Assembly (NCBI GenBank): GCA_039034015.1
Contig: JBCCBM010000019.1
Span: 1 to 64,000 of the forward strand
DNA: 64,000 bases
Direction of reading: 5' to 3'
From: Acuticoccus sp039034015
GTDB lineage: Bacteria > Pseudomonadota > Alphaproteobacteria > Rhizobiales > Amorphaceae
In this document: positions 1 through 8,554 of the stretch, in pieces
How the letters are laid out: each line of letters begins with the position of its first letter
Numbering within the stretch: the stretch's first letter is position 1
Notes under the pieces: generated by a model
The model's database searches: none
The model's input: the letters and a program-made list of their open reading frames with translations, nothing else
What the model was told of the DNA's origin: nothing
Position numbers and translations under genes: made by a program

Positions 1-104
1 CGCTCGGTTACACCCATGACTGCTACTCCACTCAAAAGCAGTCTTGAATCTGATTCGCCGTTCAGCCGGAATCCCCCCGCCACACCGCAAGAGTCAACAC
101 CGCC

Positions 105-369
105 TAGAGCGGATAACGCCGTCACGGAAGCGCCCGACGGGAAAAGGGCGTTCGCCGGCAAGGCGCCGCTCGCAGTGCGTGCTGGTTGCACGGACAAGAG
201 CGGCAACGCTGTCCGGTGGGCGCCCTTTTCCCGCCGAAGGTGGCCCAGCGCCGGCCGGTGGACAGCGTCCCGCGGCTTGCTCGTGGTGCCGCCACGCGCC
301 GCACCACGCTCCTTGCCACCGGCCGGCGCTGGGCCATCGGGCGCTTTCGTGACGGCGTTACCCGCTCTA
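105..369. repeat. Nested inverted-repeat (MITE-like) element
   Basis: The outer arms are 105-140 and 334-369, 36 bases each, inverted and matching at 33 positions. Inside them, 241-261 and 316-336 form a perfect 21-bp inverted pair, 139-150 pairs perfectly with 221-232, and 191-196 pairs with 210-215. The element holds no convincing gene. It ends six bases from the gcvPB stop, so it may also serve as that operon's terminator. The hexamer CGCCTA occurs at 101-106 and 372-377 and could be a target-site duplication, but the arms are not flush with it. Positions 1-104 show nothing I can name. Confidence 0.65.
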
Positions 370-374
370 AACGC

Positions 375-1877
375 CTACTCCGCGGCCTCGGCAAAGGGCG
401 CCGGCGCCTCGTAGGTGAGGACGGGTTTGCGCGCCGCCCGCGTTTCATCGAGCCGGCGGCGGGGCGCGTGGTGGGGCGCCTCCAAAAAGCGCTTGGTCTC
501 GCCCCGCTTGGCGGCCTGGGCAAGGTCGCGCATCGCGGCGATGAAAAGGTCGAGCGAGGCAAGGCTTTCCGATTCGGTGGGCTCCACCAGCATGGCCCCC
601 GGCACCACCAGCGGGAAATACATGGTCATCGGGTGGAAGCCCTCGTCGATCATCGCCTTGGCAAAGTCGAGCGTCGTCACCCCCGTGCCCTTCAAGAAGC
701 GCTCATCAAACAGCACCTCGTGCATGGCCGGCCGATCGGGGAAGGAGACGGTCATCAGGTCGCCGAGCGCGGCTTTGATGTAATTGGCCGCCAGCACCGC
801 ATCCTCAGAAGCCTCGCGCAGACCATCGCTCCCATGGCTCATCATGTAGGCGAGCGCGCGCACATACATGCCCATCTGCCCGTGGAAGGCGGTGAGCCGG
901 CCAAACGGCGCCTCGTCACCGTCGCAATCGACGGTGTTTTCCACAAGCGTCCCATCCGCCCGCAGGAACGGGACGGGGGCAAACGGCGCCAAACGCTCCG
1001 ACAGCACCACGGGGCCAGAGCCAGGCCCGCCCCCGCCGTGGGGCGTGGAGAAGGTTTTGTGGAGGTTGATGTGCATGGCGTCGATGCCAAGGTCGCCCGG
1101 CCGCGCTTTGCCGACGATGGCATTAAAATTCGCCCCATCGCCGTAAAAATATGCGCCCGCCTCGTGCACCGCGTCGGCAATTTCGGCAATCTCCGGCTCA
1201 AACAGGCCGCACGTGTTGGGGTTGGTGAGCATGATGGCCGCGACATCGGGCGAGAGGGCCGCCTTCACCGCCTCAACGCTCACCGTCCCGTCGGCGCGGG
1301 CCTTGATGGGCGCGACTTTGTAGCCGAGCGCCGCGGCCGTTGCAGGGTTCGTCCCATGGGCGCTTTCGGGCACCAGCACGACGGTGCGCGTTTCGCCCTT
1401 GGCTGCGATGGCGGCGCGGATCGCCATCATGCCGGCAAGCTCCCCTTGGGCGCCCGCCTTGGGCGACAGCGCGACGGCGGCCATTCCCGTCATGGTGGTG
1501 AGCCAGTGCGAGAGTTCGGCCATCAGCGCCAACGCGCCCGGCACGGTGGAGACTGGTTGCAGTGGGTGAATGTCAGAAAAGCCCGGCAGCCGTGCCATTT
1601 TTTCGTTGAGGCGCGGGTTGTGCTTCATCGTGCACGAGCCGAGCGGGTACATCCCAAGGTCGATGGCGTAGTTTTGCCGCGAGAGGCGCACATAGTGCCG
1701 CATGGTCTCCGGCTCGGAAAGGCCGGGGAGATCGATGGGCGTTTTGCGGGCCAGCGCGCCAAGTCGCGGGGTGTGGGACGGGACGGGTGCCACGTCCACC
1801 CCGCAACTCTCGGTGCGGCCGGTCTCAAAGATCAGCGGTTCGGCAAGGTTGAGGGCGTGGTTGCCGGTGAAGGTCAT
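375..1877 (-). CDS. gcvPB: Glycine dehydrogenase (decarboxylating) subunit 2
   Basis: This is the beta half of split P-protein, the PLP enzyme that decarboxylates glycine and passes aminomethyl to lipoyl-GcvH. The 500-residue product contains HKTFSTPHGGGGPG near residue 275, whose lysine is the PLP-binding residue of the family, and GSCTMKHNPR near residue 80. I start at the ATG at 1877 because GTGGAG lies about 7 bases upstream; an in-frame extension of 16 residues is possible but unlike the family. It is the last gene of the gcv operon, 135 bases after gcvPA. The C-terminal tail rich in Arg and Ala resembles that of other proteobacterial GcvPB proteins. Confidence 0.95.
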   Translation of the reverse strand: MTFTGNHALNLAEPLIFETGRTESCGVDVAPVPSHTPRLGALARKTPIDLPGLSEPETMRHYVRLSRQNYAIDLGMYPLGSCTMKHNPRLNEKMARLPGFSDIHPLQPVSTVPGALALMAELSHWLTTMTGMAAVALSPKAGAQGELAGMMAIRAAIAAKGETRTVVLVPESAHGTNPATAAALGYKVAPIKARADGTVSVEAVKAALSPDVAAIMLTNPNTCGLFEPEIAEIADAVHEAGAYFYGDGANFNAIVGKARPGDLGIDAMHINLHKTFSTPHGGGGPGSGPVVLSERLAPFAPVPFLRADGTLVENTVDCDGDEAPFGRLTAFHGQMGMYVRALAYMMSHGSDGLREASEDAVLAANYIKAALGDLMTVSFPDRPAMHEVLFDERFLKGTGVTTLDFAKAMIDEGFHPMTMYFPLVVPGAMLVEPTESESLASLDLFIAAMRDLAQAAKRGETKRFLEAPHHAPRRRLDETRAARKPVLTYEAPAPFAEAAE

Positions 1878-2012
1878 GTCAAAACTCCACGACGGAGCGC
1901 GCCGGCGCAGCAACGCCAGCGGCAAAACGGGGCTCGTTCAGTCGAACGGGTGGGTGCGGACGTGCCAACCACTGGCGGCAACGGTCCGAGCGGGGCGATG
2001 CGAGGGGTGAGG

Positions 2013-3329
2013 TCATGAGAGGCCCTTCACCAGCGCGGCAACATCCTCGTCGGTGGTGCATTCGGTGGCGGCGATGATCAACACATCGTCCGGCGCGCCG
2101 GGGTCGATCCGCCGGGGGGCAAGGCCCGCGATGATGCCCTCGCCCGCAAGCCGCTCCACCACGGCCGAAGCGTTCGGCACGCGCACCGAAAACTCGTTGA
2201 AGAACGTCTCGTTCAGCACCTCAAGGCCCGCAGCGGCCAAGGCGTCGGCCGTGCGGCAGGCCATGGCGTGGTTGAGGGCGGCAACGCGCGACAGGCCCGC
2301 CTCGCCCAAAAGCGTCATGTGGATTGAGAAGGCGAGCGCGCAGAGCCCCGAATTGGTGCAGATGTTGGAGGTCGCCTTGTCGCGGCGAATGTGCTGCTCG
2401 CGCGTGTTGAGGGTGAGCGCAAAGCCGCGCTTGCCATCGGCATCGATCGTTTCGCCCGCAAGGCGGCCCGGCATTTGGCGCACATGCGCCTTCTTGCAGG
2501 CAAAAAGCCCCACGTAGGGTCCGCCAAAGTTCAGCGCATTGCCGATGGATTGGCCCTCGCCCACCACAATGTCGGCCCCCATGCCGCCCGGCGGCTCGAT
2601 CGCCCCCAGCGCCATCGCCTCAGTGAAGACCGAAATCACCAGCGCGCCCTTCGCGTGCGCGGCCGCAACAATGGGCGACAGGTCAATGAGGTGGCCGTAG
2701 AACGACGGGGTCTGGACGACGACGCAGGCGGTCTGATCGTCGATGGCGGCCGCAATATCTTCCGCCGCCATGGGGTCGGCGGGGAGCGCGACCGCCTCAA
2801 TGCCGGTCGCAATCGTCTTCACCACATCGCGATATTGCGGGTGGAGCGAACCGGAGAGCACGGCCTTTTTGCGCCGCGTGATGCGGGCGGCCATCATGAC
2901 GGCCTCGGCGGCGGCAGTGGACCCATCGTACATGGAGGCGTTGGCCACATCCATGCCCGTCAGCCGCGCAACCTGGGTCTGAAATTCAAACAGAACCTGC
3001 AGCGTCCCCTGGGAGATTTCGGCCTGGTAGGGCGTGTAGGACGTCAAGAATTCTGAGCGCTGGATGAGATGATCAACGCTTGCCGGCACATGGTGGCGGT
3101 AGGCCCCCGCGCCCAGAAAGAACGGGCCGTCGCCCGCCGCATGGTTGGACCGGGCAAGCTTTGACAGCGCCCGCTCCACCAAAAGTTCGGATTGGCCGGG
3201 CGGGAGGGGCATGTCCTCCTTCAAAAGATGCGCGGGCGGCACATCGGCGAAGAGATCGTCAATGTGACGGGCGCCGATCTTCGCCAGCATCAAGGCGCGG
3301 TCGTCAGCGGTGAGGGGATGGTAGCGCAT
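2013..3329 (-). CDS. gcvPA: Glycine dehydrogenase (decarboxylating) subunit 1
   Basis: This is the alpha half of split P-protein; with GcvPB it forms the glycine decarboxylase of the cleavage system. The product is 438 residues, the usual size. It begins MRYHPLTADDR, has the family segment FLGAGAYRHHVPASVDHL near residue 70 and TPYQAEISQGTLQ near residue 96. It lies 19 bases downstream of the Nudix gene. The split form of P-protein replaces the single-chain GcvP found in many bacteria. The start is an ATG with a GAGAG stretch upstream. The assignment is secure from the full-length family match. Confidence 0.95.
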   Translation of the reverse strand: MRYHPLTADDRALMLAKIGARHIDDLFADVPPAHLLKEDMPLPPGQSELLVERALSKLARSNHAAGDGPFFLGAGAYRHHVPASVDHLIQRSEFLTSYTPYQAEISQGTLQVLFEFQTQVARLTGMDVANASMYDGSTAAAEAVMMAARITRRKKAVLSGSLHPQYRDVVKTIATGIEAVALPADPMAAEDIAAAIDDQTACVVVQTPSFYGHLIDLSPIVAAAHAKGALVISVFTEAMALGAIEPPGGMGADIVVGEGQSIGNALNFGGPYVGLFACKKAHVRQMPGRLAGETIDADGKRGFALTLNTREQHIRRDKATSNICTNSGLCALAFSIHMTLLGEAGLSRVAALNHAMACRTADALAAAGLEVLNETFFNEFSVRVPNASAVVERLAGEGIIAGLAPRRIDPGAPDDVLIIAATECTTDEDVAALVKGLS

Positions 3330-3348
3330 CAGTCACTCTCAACGTTGT

Positions 3349-3786
3349 TCAAACTCTGACCATGCGCGACAGCGGCGCACAGGTGGCCGGCCCACGAGGG
3401 CCGAAAGCAAGGGCCGAAATGGTGTCCGGCTTGTGGGGCAGCGCCGCGAGCCGCGCTGCGTCAAACCAACCGCGGTGGGAGACGACCGGGTCGATGGTGT
3501 CGACCACATCGCCCTCCGCCTCCACGTGGAAGAAAAGCTCCACCTGATGGAAGCCGGTGTCGGGGTCGGCAAACTCGCTCACATGGGCAAGGTCACCCAC
3601 CGTGACGCGAAGCCCCGTTTCCTCAAACACCTCGCGCACAAGGTTGTCCGCAAGGTCCGCCCCCGCCTCAACGCCGCCGCCCGGAAGGCACCAGAGCGCA
3701 TCACTGCCGGCGAACGCATTCACCATCAGGACGCGGCCCTCGCGCACCAGAATTCCGCGCACGGCAAGGCGGGGCGAGCGGCTCAC
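3349..3786 (-). CDS. Nudix hydrolase in the gcv operon
   Basis: This 145-residue Nudix protein probably hydrolyses a nucleoside-diphosphate-linked compound; the substrate cannot be read from sequence. The Nudix helix REVFEETGL is present with the catalytic EE pair, and LPGGGVEAGAD precedes it. The Glu usually found eight residues before the REVFEE arginine is replaced by Ala, so the box is not fully canonical. The start is a GTG at 3786 that overlaps the gcvH stop as GTGA, with GGAGG seven bases upstream, so translation is coupled to gcvH. Placement inside a glycine-cleavage operon is unusual and suggests a housekeeping or detoxifying role, which is inference. Confidence 0.85.
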   Translation of the reverse strand: MSRSPRLAVRGILVREGRVLMVNAFAGSDALWCLPGGGVEAGADLADNLVREVFEETGLRVTVGDLAHVSEFADPDTGFHQVELFFHVEAEGDVVDTIDPVVSHRGWFDAARLAALPHKPDTISALAFGPRGPATCAPLSRMVRV

Positions 3787-4154
3787 CCGCTCGCCTCCAC
3801 AAAGGCCTTGTAGGCCGCCTCGTCCATCAGTGCGCCAACGGCCGACGCATCGGAAAGCTTGATTTTTGCAAACCACCCTTCCGTCTCGGCGGCCTTGTTG
3901 ACGAGTTCTGGGTCGGCGTCGATCGCCTCGTTGACCGCAACCACCTCGCCGTCCAGCGGGGCATAAACGTCGGACGCGGCCTTCACGCTCTCCACCACCG
4001 CAAACGCGTCACCCTTTTTGAGCCCGCGGCCCACCTCGGGAAGCTCCACAAAGGTGATGTCGCCCAGCTGCTCCTGGGCGTGGTCGGTGATGCCGACGGT
4101 GGCAACATCGCCCTCCAGCAAGAGCCACTCGTGATCGTCCGTAAAGCGCTTCAT
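3783..4154 (-). CDS. gcvH: Glycine cleavage system H protein
   Basis: GcvH is the lipoyl carrier that shuttles the aminomethyl group between the P, T and L proteins. The 123-residue product has the lipoyl attachment motif AVVESVKAASDVYAPLDG, with Lys58 as the expected lipoylated residue, and the N-terminal DDHEWLLLEGDVATVGIT. Length is normal. The ATG overlaps the gcvT stop as ATGA and the stop overlaps the GTG of the Nudix gene. Regulation should follow the riboswitch upstream of gcvT. Confidence 0.96.
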   Translation of the reverse strand: MKRFTDDHEWLLLEGDVATVGITDHAQEQLGDITFVELPEVGRGLKKGDAFAVVESVKAASDVYAPLDGEVVAVNEAIDADPELVNKAAETEGWFAKIKLSDASAVGALMDEAAYKAFVEASG

Positions 4155-5251
4155 GGGGTTGTCTTCCGTTTGGTGTTGGGCGGCACAAAGGGGAGCGGCG
4201 TGACGGTGACCGGCACGCGCTTGCCGCGCACCTCAGCCTCCAGCGCCGCCCCGGCTCCGGCCACGACAAGGCCAAATGCAATCGGCCGGCCAAGGGTCGG
4301 GCTCACCCCGCCGGACGTGACCGTGCCCACGGATCGCCCACCCTCAAAGAGCGGCGCGCCGGCCCGCACGGGCACCCGCCCCTCAACGCTGAGGCCAACG
4401 CGGGTGCGGGCCGGCCCATCGGCAAGCTCGGCCAAGATGGTGTCAGCGCCCAAAAAGCCGCCGCTCTCCCGCCGCCGCTTTTGGATGACAAAGCGAAGGC
4501 CGGCTTCTACCGGGCTGATGTCCTCCAAAAGGTCTTGGCCATAAAGGCAAAGGCCCGCCTCAAGGCGCAGCGTGTCGCGTGCCCCTAGGCCAACAGGGGT
4601 GACGCGCGGGTCGGCCGCCAGCGCCATCCACGCCCCTTCCGCGGCCTCTGTGGGGAGCGAGACTTCAAACCCGTCTTCCCCCGTGTACCCAAGGCGAGAC
4701 ACCAGCGCGGCGGCCCCAAATGCCTCTGTCTCGAGCGCTGCCATGTAGGCAAGACCGGAAAGGTCGCCCGAAACGTGGGACGACAAGACCATTTCGGCTG
4801 CCGGCCCCTGGAGCGCCAACAGCGCACGGTCAAGCCAGTTGAGTGCAACGTCCTCGCCGGGGTTTGCCGCAACGTGCGCGGCGACCGCTGCCCGCCGCGC
4901 CCCGTTCACCACCAGGCGAAACCCGTGCGGCAGGCGCGTCACGATGAGGTCATCCACCACACCGCCGCTCGGGGTGGTGAGCACGGTGTAGCGCGCGCGG
5001 CCGGGCGCGAGGCCGACGATGTCGGAAGGGGTGAGCCGCTCGAGCCACGCCGCGGCACCGGCGCCAGTCACATCGATCTGCCCCATGTGGGACACATCAA
5101 AGAGGCCCGCGCTCTGCCGGGTTGCGGTGTGCTCGGCGATGATGCCGGAGAATTGGAGCGGCATCTCATAACCCGCGAAGGGGACGAGCCGCGCGCCTGA
5201 GCCTTTATGCGCCGCATGGAGCGGCGTGCGCTTTAAGGTGATGTCGTCCAA
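4151..5251 (-). CDS. gcvT: Aminomethyltransferase (T protein)
   Basis: GcvT releases ammonia from aminomethyl-GcvH and makes 5,10-methylene-tetrahydrofolate. The 366-residue product has the N-terminal RTPLHAAHKGSGARLVPFAG, GLFDVSHMGQ near residue 50 and GYTGEDGFEVSLP near residue 190, all family signatures. The best start is TTG at 5251, giving a normal N-terminus; the first in-frame ATG would remove about 27 conserved residues. A GGCGAGGG stretch lies just upstream and can be drawn into the riboswitch helix. It is the first gene of the operon gcvT-gcvH-nudix-gcvPA-gcvPB. Confidence 0.93.
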   Translation of the reverse strand: MDDITLKRTPLHAAHKGSGARLVPFAGYEMPLQFSGIIAEHTATRQSAGLFDVSHMGQIDVTGAGAAAWLERLTPSDIVGLAPGRARYTVLTTPSGGVVDDLIVTRLPHGFRLVVNGARRAAVAAHVAANPGEDVALNWLDRALLALQGPAAEMVLSSHVSGDLSGLAYMAALETEAFGAAALVSRLGYTGEDGFEVSLPTEAAEGAWMALAADPRVTPVGLGARDTLRLEAGLCLYGQDLLEDISPVEAGLRFVIQKRRRESGGFLGADTILAELADGPARTRVGLSVEGRVPVRAGAPLFEGGRSVGTVTSGGVSPTLGRPIAFGLVVAGAGAALEAEVRGKRVPVTVTPLPFVPPNTKRKTTP

Positions 5252-5261
5252 AGGGCCCTCG

Positions 5262-5311
5262 CCATGACAGTTCGCGGGCCGCGCGAGGCGACCCCTGCCC
5301 TTCTGTCATGG
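5262..5311 (-). promoter_or_regulatory. Riboswitch expression-platform inverted repeat
   Basis: CTGTCATGG at 5303-5311 and CCATGACAG at 5262-5270 are a perfect 9-bp inverted pair. One arm is the 3' flank of the second glycine aptamer and the other lies 11 bases before the gcvT start, beside the GGCGAGGG ribosome-binding stretch. There is no T-run, so translational control is likelier than termination. An ATG inside the distal arm (5265) opens a 10-codon reading frame ending at 5233 that overlaps the gcvT start. Confidence 0.5.
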
Positions 5312-5485
5312 CACCTGAGAGATTTCCCGGCGTCCGCGGCTGCGGGGCCGGCTACTCCTTCGGTGGGCGGATGCGCCGCCGCTTTCCAGAATGTTGCCGC
5401 GCGCGCGGTCCTTTTGCCTGAGAGTTTCCGGGCTGTTGCTCCTTCGGCGCCGCCCCTACCGGACGGTCTCTCCCGCGCGCCACAG
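5285..5485 (-). promoter_or_regulatory. Tandem glycine riboswitch
   Basis: Two glycine aptamers lie in series on the minus strand, 5' of gcvT. Aptamer 1 (about 5405-5482) has GCGCGGGAGAGACC, GCCGAAGGAGCAA and AAACTCTCAGGCAAAAGGAC. Aptamer 2 (about 5298-5400) has CCACCGAAGGAGTA and GGGAAATCTCTCAGGTGCC. These are the conserved glycine-riboswitch blocks. In this class glycine binding normally turns on expression of gcv genes. Position directly before gcvT fits exactly. Confidence 0.95.
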
Positions 5486-5521
5486 CAGCATGCCATCGCG
5501 CGGGGCGAAGTCAAGCGGCGC

Positions 5522-6058
5522 TCAGCCGTCAAACCCCACGACAATTTCGGCCGCGGCAGGATTGTCCACCACAATCGCCTCATCCACGAACGCCCAGTCC
5601 TGGGACGCGCTGTCGCGGCTCACCGCAACATTGTGCAGGCGGCTATAGGTGATGGCGCTGTTTTCACGCACCGCAACGCGCACTGGCAACGTGACCGATG
5701 AGGGCGCCCCCCGCGGCCCCTCAATCACCCGGCCCGAAATCCCAACGCGGATCGCCGTGCCGTCGGCCCCTTTGGTGCAGGCGCGCGCGGTCTTCAAAAT
5801 GCTCGCCTGCCAGCGCAGCGTGTCGCCGTTGCCGGCCTCCCCTTCGCGGCGCAGCGCCTCCGTGCCCGCCTGAATGCGCACCGGCGGACACGTGACGGCC
5901 GGACGCAACAGGTCAGGATCAACCTCCTCGCGCTCCTCCTCGTTGAATGTGCCGGACAAGACCGTTTTGGCCGGCGTCAGCACCCCCGCGCCACAACCCC
6001 CAAGCGCCAAAGCGGTCAGAAGCGCCACCGCCTTTGGCAGCGACAATCGATCACCCAT
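5522..6058 (-). CDS. Conserved hypothetical lipoprotein
   Basis: I do not recognise the family. The 178-residue product starts MGDRLSLPKAVALLTALA and has a lipobox-like LALGGC near residue 21, so it is predicted to be exported and lipid-anchored. The mature part contains a short acidic stretch (FNEEEREEVDPD) and then a beta-rich domain with two further cysteines. I chose the ATG at 6058 because AAGGAG lies 8 bases upstream and it gives a proper signal peptide; a longer N-terminus would bury it. It is divergent from ispH and lies between ispH and the gcv riboswitch, with no evident functional link to either. Confidence 0.7.
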   Translation of the reverse strand: MGDRLSLPKAVALLTALALGGCGAGVLTPAKTVLSGTFNEEEREEVDPDLLRPAVTCPPVRIQAGTEALRREGEAGNGDTLRWQASILKTARACTKGADGTAIRVGISGRVIEGPRGAPSSVTLPVRVAVRENSAITYSRLHNVAVSRDSASQDWAFVDEAIVVDNPAAAEIVVGFDG

Positions 6059-6135
6059 GGCGGCACTCCTTGACTTCATCCACCACCCCACCTCTATGAC
6101 TGCAATCGTCACCAAATCAACCAAGGCCGAGCGCG

Positions 6136-7101
6136 ATGGACAGACAGGCAATGCGGGTGCTCCTGTGCGCGCCGCGCGGATTTTGCGCCGGCGTCGATCG
6201 CGCGATCCAAATTGTCGAGATCGCGCTGGAGCGTTTTGGCGCCCCGGTTTTCGTGCGGCACGAGATTGTGCACAATCGCTATGTGGTGGAGGCGCTGGAG
6301 CAAAAAGGCGCGGTTTTCGTCGAAGAGCTGGAAGAGATCGACATTGACGATCGCCCGGTCATCTTCTCCGCCCACGGCGTCCCCAAGGATGTGAAGGCGG
6401 ACGCGGCCAACCGCAACATGTTCTTCCTCGATGCCACCTGCCCACTCGTCTCCAAGGTGCACCGGGAGGCGGAGGTGCACCACAAGCGCGGCCGGCACAT
6501 CCTCCTCATCGGGCACGCCGGGCACCCGGAGGTGGTGGGCACCATGGGCCAGCTGCCCGAAGGCGCGGTGGAGTTGGTGGAGACGGTCAAGGACGTGATG
6601 GCGCTTCGCGTGGTCGACCCTGAAAACCTTGCCTGGATAAGCCAAACCACCCTTTCGGTGGATGACACGAAGGCGATTGTCGGCGCACTGATGGAGCGCT
6701 TCCCCAGCATCAAAGGGCCCCACAAGGACGATATCTGTTATGCCACCACCAACCGCCAGGAAGCGGTGAAGGCGGTGGCCGGCGATTGCGACGCGATGAT
6801 CATCGTGGGCGCCCCCAACTCGTCCAACTCCCAGCGCCTGCGCGAGGTGGCGATCCAGTCCGGCTGCCGCCACGCAACCCTCATCCAGCGCGCGGCCGAG
6901 GTCGACCTTGACGCGTTCGCCGCTGTCAAAACCCTTGGCATCACCGCCGGCGCCTCAGCGCCTGAGGCGCTGGTGGAAGAGGTGCTCGACCATTTTGCCA
7001 CCCGCTTCACCCTCTCGCTTGAAACCGCGCGCACGGCCGATGAGACGGTGGTCTTCCCCCTCCCGCGCCAGCTGCGCGACGGGCCCCGCCCCGCCGCGTA
7101 A
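6136..7101 (+). CDS. ispH: 4-hydroxy-3-methylbut-2-enyl diphosphate reductase
   Basis: IspH (LytB) catalyses the last step of the MEP isoprenoid pathway, making IPP and DMAPP with a [4Fe-4S] cluster. The three cluster cysteines are visible in APRGFCAGVDRA, DATCPLVSKVH and DDICYATTNRQ, and the histidines in RHEIVHNRY and GHAGHPEV are present. Length 321 is typical. The ATG at 6136 gives MDRQAMRVLL; the ATG five codons later is an alternative. It is followed after 7 bases by thrB. IPP supply also feeds the carotenoid genes further along the window. Confidence 0.96.
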   Translation: MDRQAMRVLLCAPRGFCAGVDRAIQIVEIALERFGAPVFVRHEIVHNRYVVEALEQKGAVFVEELEEIDIDDRPVIFSAHGVPKDVKADAANRNMFFLDATCPLVSKVHREAEVHHKRGRHILLIGHAGHPEVVGTMGQLPEGAVELVETVKDVMALRVVDPENLAWISQTTLSVDDTKAIVGALMERFPSIKGPHKDDICYATTNRQEAVKAVAGDCDAMIIVGAPNSSNSQRLREVAIQSGCRHATLIQRAAEVDLDAFAAVKTLGITAGASAPEALVEEVLDHFATRFTLSLETARTADETVVFPLPRQLRDGPRPAA

Positions 7102-7108
7102 AACCCCG

Positions 7109-8074
7109 ATGGCCGTCTATACGCACGTTGACGACGAGGCGTTGTCGCGCCTCCTGGAGGCGTACGCCCTCGGCGGCCTTTTGTCGGCCAAGGGCATCGC
7201 GGAGGGCGTTGAAAACACGAACTATCTCCTGCGCACCGAGGGGGGCACGTTCATCCTCACGCTCTATGAGCAGCGGGTTGCGGCCGGCGACCTCCCCTTC
7301 TTCCTCGGCCTGATGGAGCACTGCGCCGACCGCGGTTTGCCGGTGCCCCGCCCCGTTGCCCGGCGGGACGGTGAGTTGATCTCGACCGTCTGCGGCCGGC
7401 GCGCGGCCATCATCACCTTTCTCGACGGGGTGGCCGTGCGCCGTCCGGGCCCCGGCCACTGCGCGGCGCTGGGCGCAGGCCTTGCCGCCTTCCACGCCGC
7501 CGCCAAAGATTTTTCCATCCCGCGCGAAAACGCCCTTGGCCCCGGCGCCTGGCGGCCGCTGTTCGCCACATCCGCGGGCGAGGCCGACAGCGTGATCGCG
7601 GGCCTTGAAACATTCGTCACCGATGAACTCACCGCGCTTGAAGACGGCTGGCCGAAAGACTTGCCGCGCGGCGTCATCCACGCCGATCTTTTCCCGGACA
7701 ACGCATTTTTCGTGCGCCAAGACCTGTCCGGGATCATCGACTTTTACTTCGCCTGCAATGACGTCCTCGCCTACGACCTTGCCATTTGCCTGAACGCGTG
7801 GTGTTTTGAGGAAGATGGCGCCTTCAACGTCACCAAGGGCCGGGCGCTCATGCGCGGCTATGCGGCAACACGGCCCCTGTCGGCGGCGGAGGTGGCGGCG
7901 CTCCCCATCCTTGCTCGCGGCGCGGCGCTCCGCTTCATGCTGACGCGCCTTCACGACTGGCTGCGCGTGCCGGAGGGCGCCCTCGTCACCCCAAAAGACC
8001 CGCGCGATTATTATGAGCGCGTGCGCTTCCACCGCGGGGTTGCCCGCGCGTCCGAATACGGTCTCGACCTTTGA
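7109..8074 (+). CDS. thrB: Homoserine kinase (APH-fold type)
   Basis: This phosphorylates homoserine in threonine synthesis. The 321-residue protein belongs to the aminoglycoside-phosphotransferase-like ThrB type typical of alphaproteobacteria. It begins MAVYTHVDDEALSRLLEAY, has the nucleotide-binding GVENTNYLL, the catalytic loop VIHADLFPDNAFF near residue 188 and IDFYFACND. I start at the ATG at 7109, seven bases after ispH. The stop overlaps the TTG start of rnhA. The ispH-thrB-rnhA order is one I associate with alphaproteobacteria. Confidence 0.93.
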   Translation: MAVYTHVDDEALSRLLEAYALGGLLSAKGIAEGVENTNYLLRTEGGTFILTLYEQRVAAGDLPFFLGLMEHCADRGLPVPRPVARRDGELISTVCGRRAAIITFLDGVAVRRPGPGHCAALGAGLAAFHAAAKDFSIPRENALGPGAWRPLFATSAGEADSVIAGLETFVTDELTALEDGWPKDLPRGVIHADLFPDNAFFVRQDLSGIIDFYFACNDVLAYDLAICLNAWCFEEDGAFNVTKGRALMRGYAATRPLSAAEVAALPILARGAALRFMLTRLHDWLRVPEGALVTPKDPRDYYERVRFHRGVARASEYGLDL

Positions 8075-8511
8075 GCGAACCGGTCGTCATCTACACCGAC
8101 GGCGCCTGCAGCGGGAACCCCGGCCCCGGCGGCTGGGGCGCGATCCTGTCGTTCCGCGGCAAAGAAAAAGAGCTTTTTGGCGGCGCAAAGGACACCACCA
8201 ACAACCGCATGGAGCTGACCGCCGCCATCCGCGCGCTCGACGCCCTCAAGCGCCCCGTGTCCGTCGACCTTTACACCGACAGCCAATATGTGCGCCAAGG
8301 CATCACCGAGTGGCTCGCCGGCTGGAAGCGCAACGGCTGGAAGACGAGCCAAAAGAAGCCGGTCAAAAACGAGGATCTGTGGCGCGAACTGGACCATTTT
8401 TGCCAAATCCACAACGTCACCTGGCACTGGGTGAAGGGCCACGCCGGCCACCCCATGAACGAGCGCGCCGACGGGCTCGCCCGTCGCGGCACCGCCCTTG
8501 CCCGCGACTGA
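8071..8511 (+). CDS. rnhA: Ribonuclease HI
   Basis: RNase HI degrades the RNA strand of RNA-DNA hybrids. The 146-residue product has all four DEDD metal ligands: Asp in YTDGACSGNPGPGGWG, Glu in NNRMELTAAIRA, Asp in YTDSQYVRQG and Asp in NERADGLARRG. The start is TTG at 8071, overlapping the thrB stop as TTGA, so translation is coupled. No terminator is obvious before the tRNA gene 43 bases downstream. Confidence 0.95.
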   Translation: MSEPVVIYTDGACSGNPGPGGWGAILSFRGKEKELFGGAKDTTNNRMELTAAIRALDALKRPVSVDLYTDSQYVRQGITEWLAGWKRNGWKTSQKKPVKNEDLWRELDHFCQIHNVTWHWVKGHAGHPMNERADGLARRGTALARD

Positions 8512-8554
8512 CCCGCTTGCACCCCCGCCCCCACACGCCCATAAACCGAGAGGC

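Noticed and set aside
186..2018. Long open frame on the plus strand opposite gcvPB, 610 codons
   Set aside because: It is the antisense of gcvPB in high-GC DNA, with Arg/His/Gly-rich low-complexity protein and no family resemblance.
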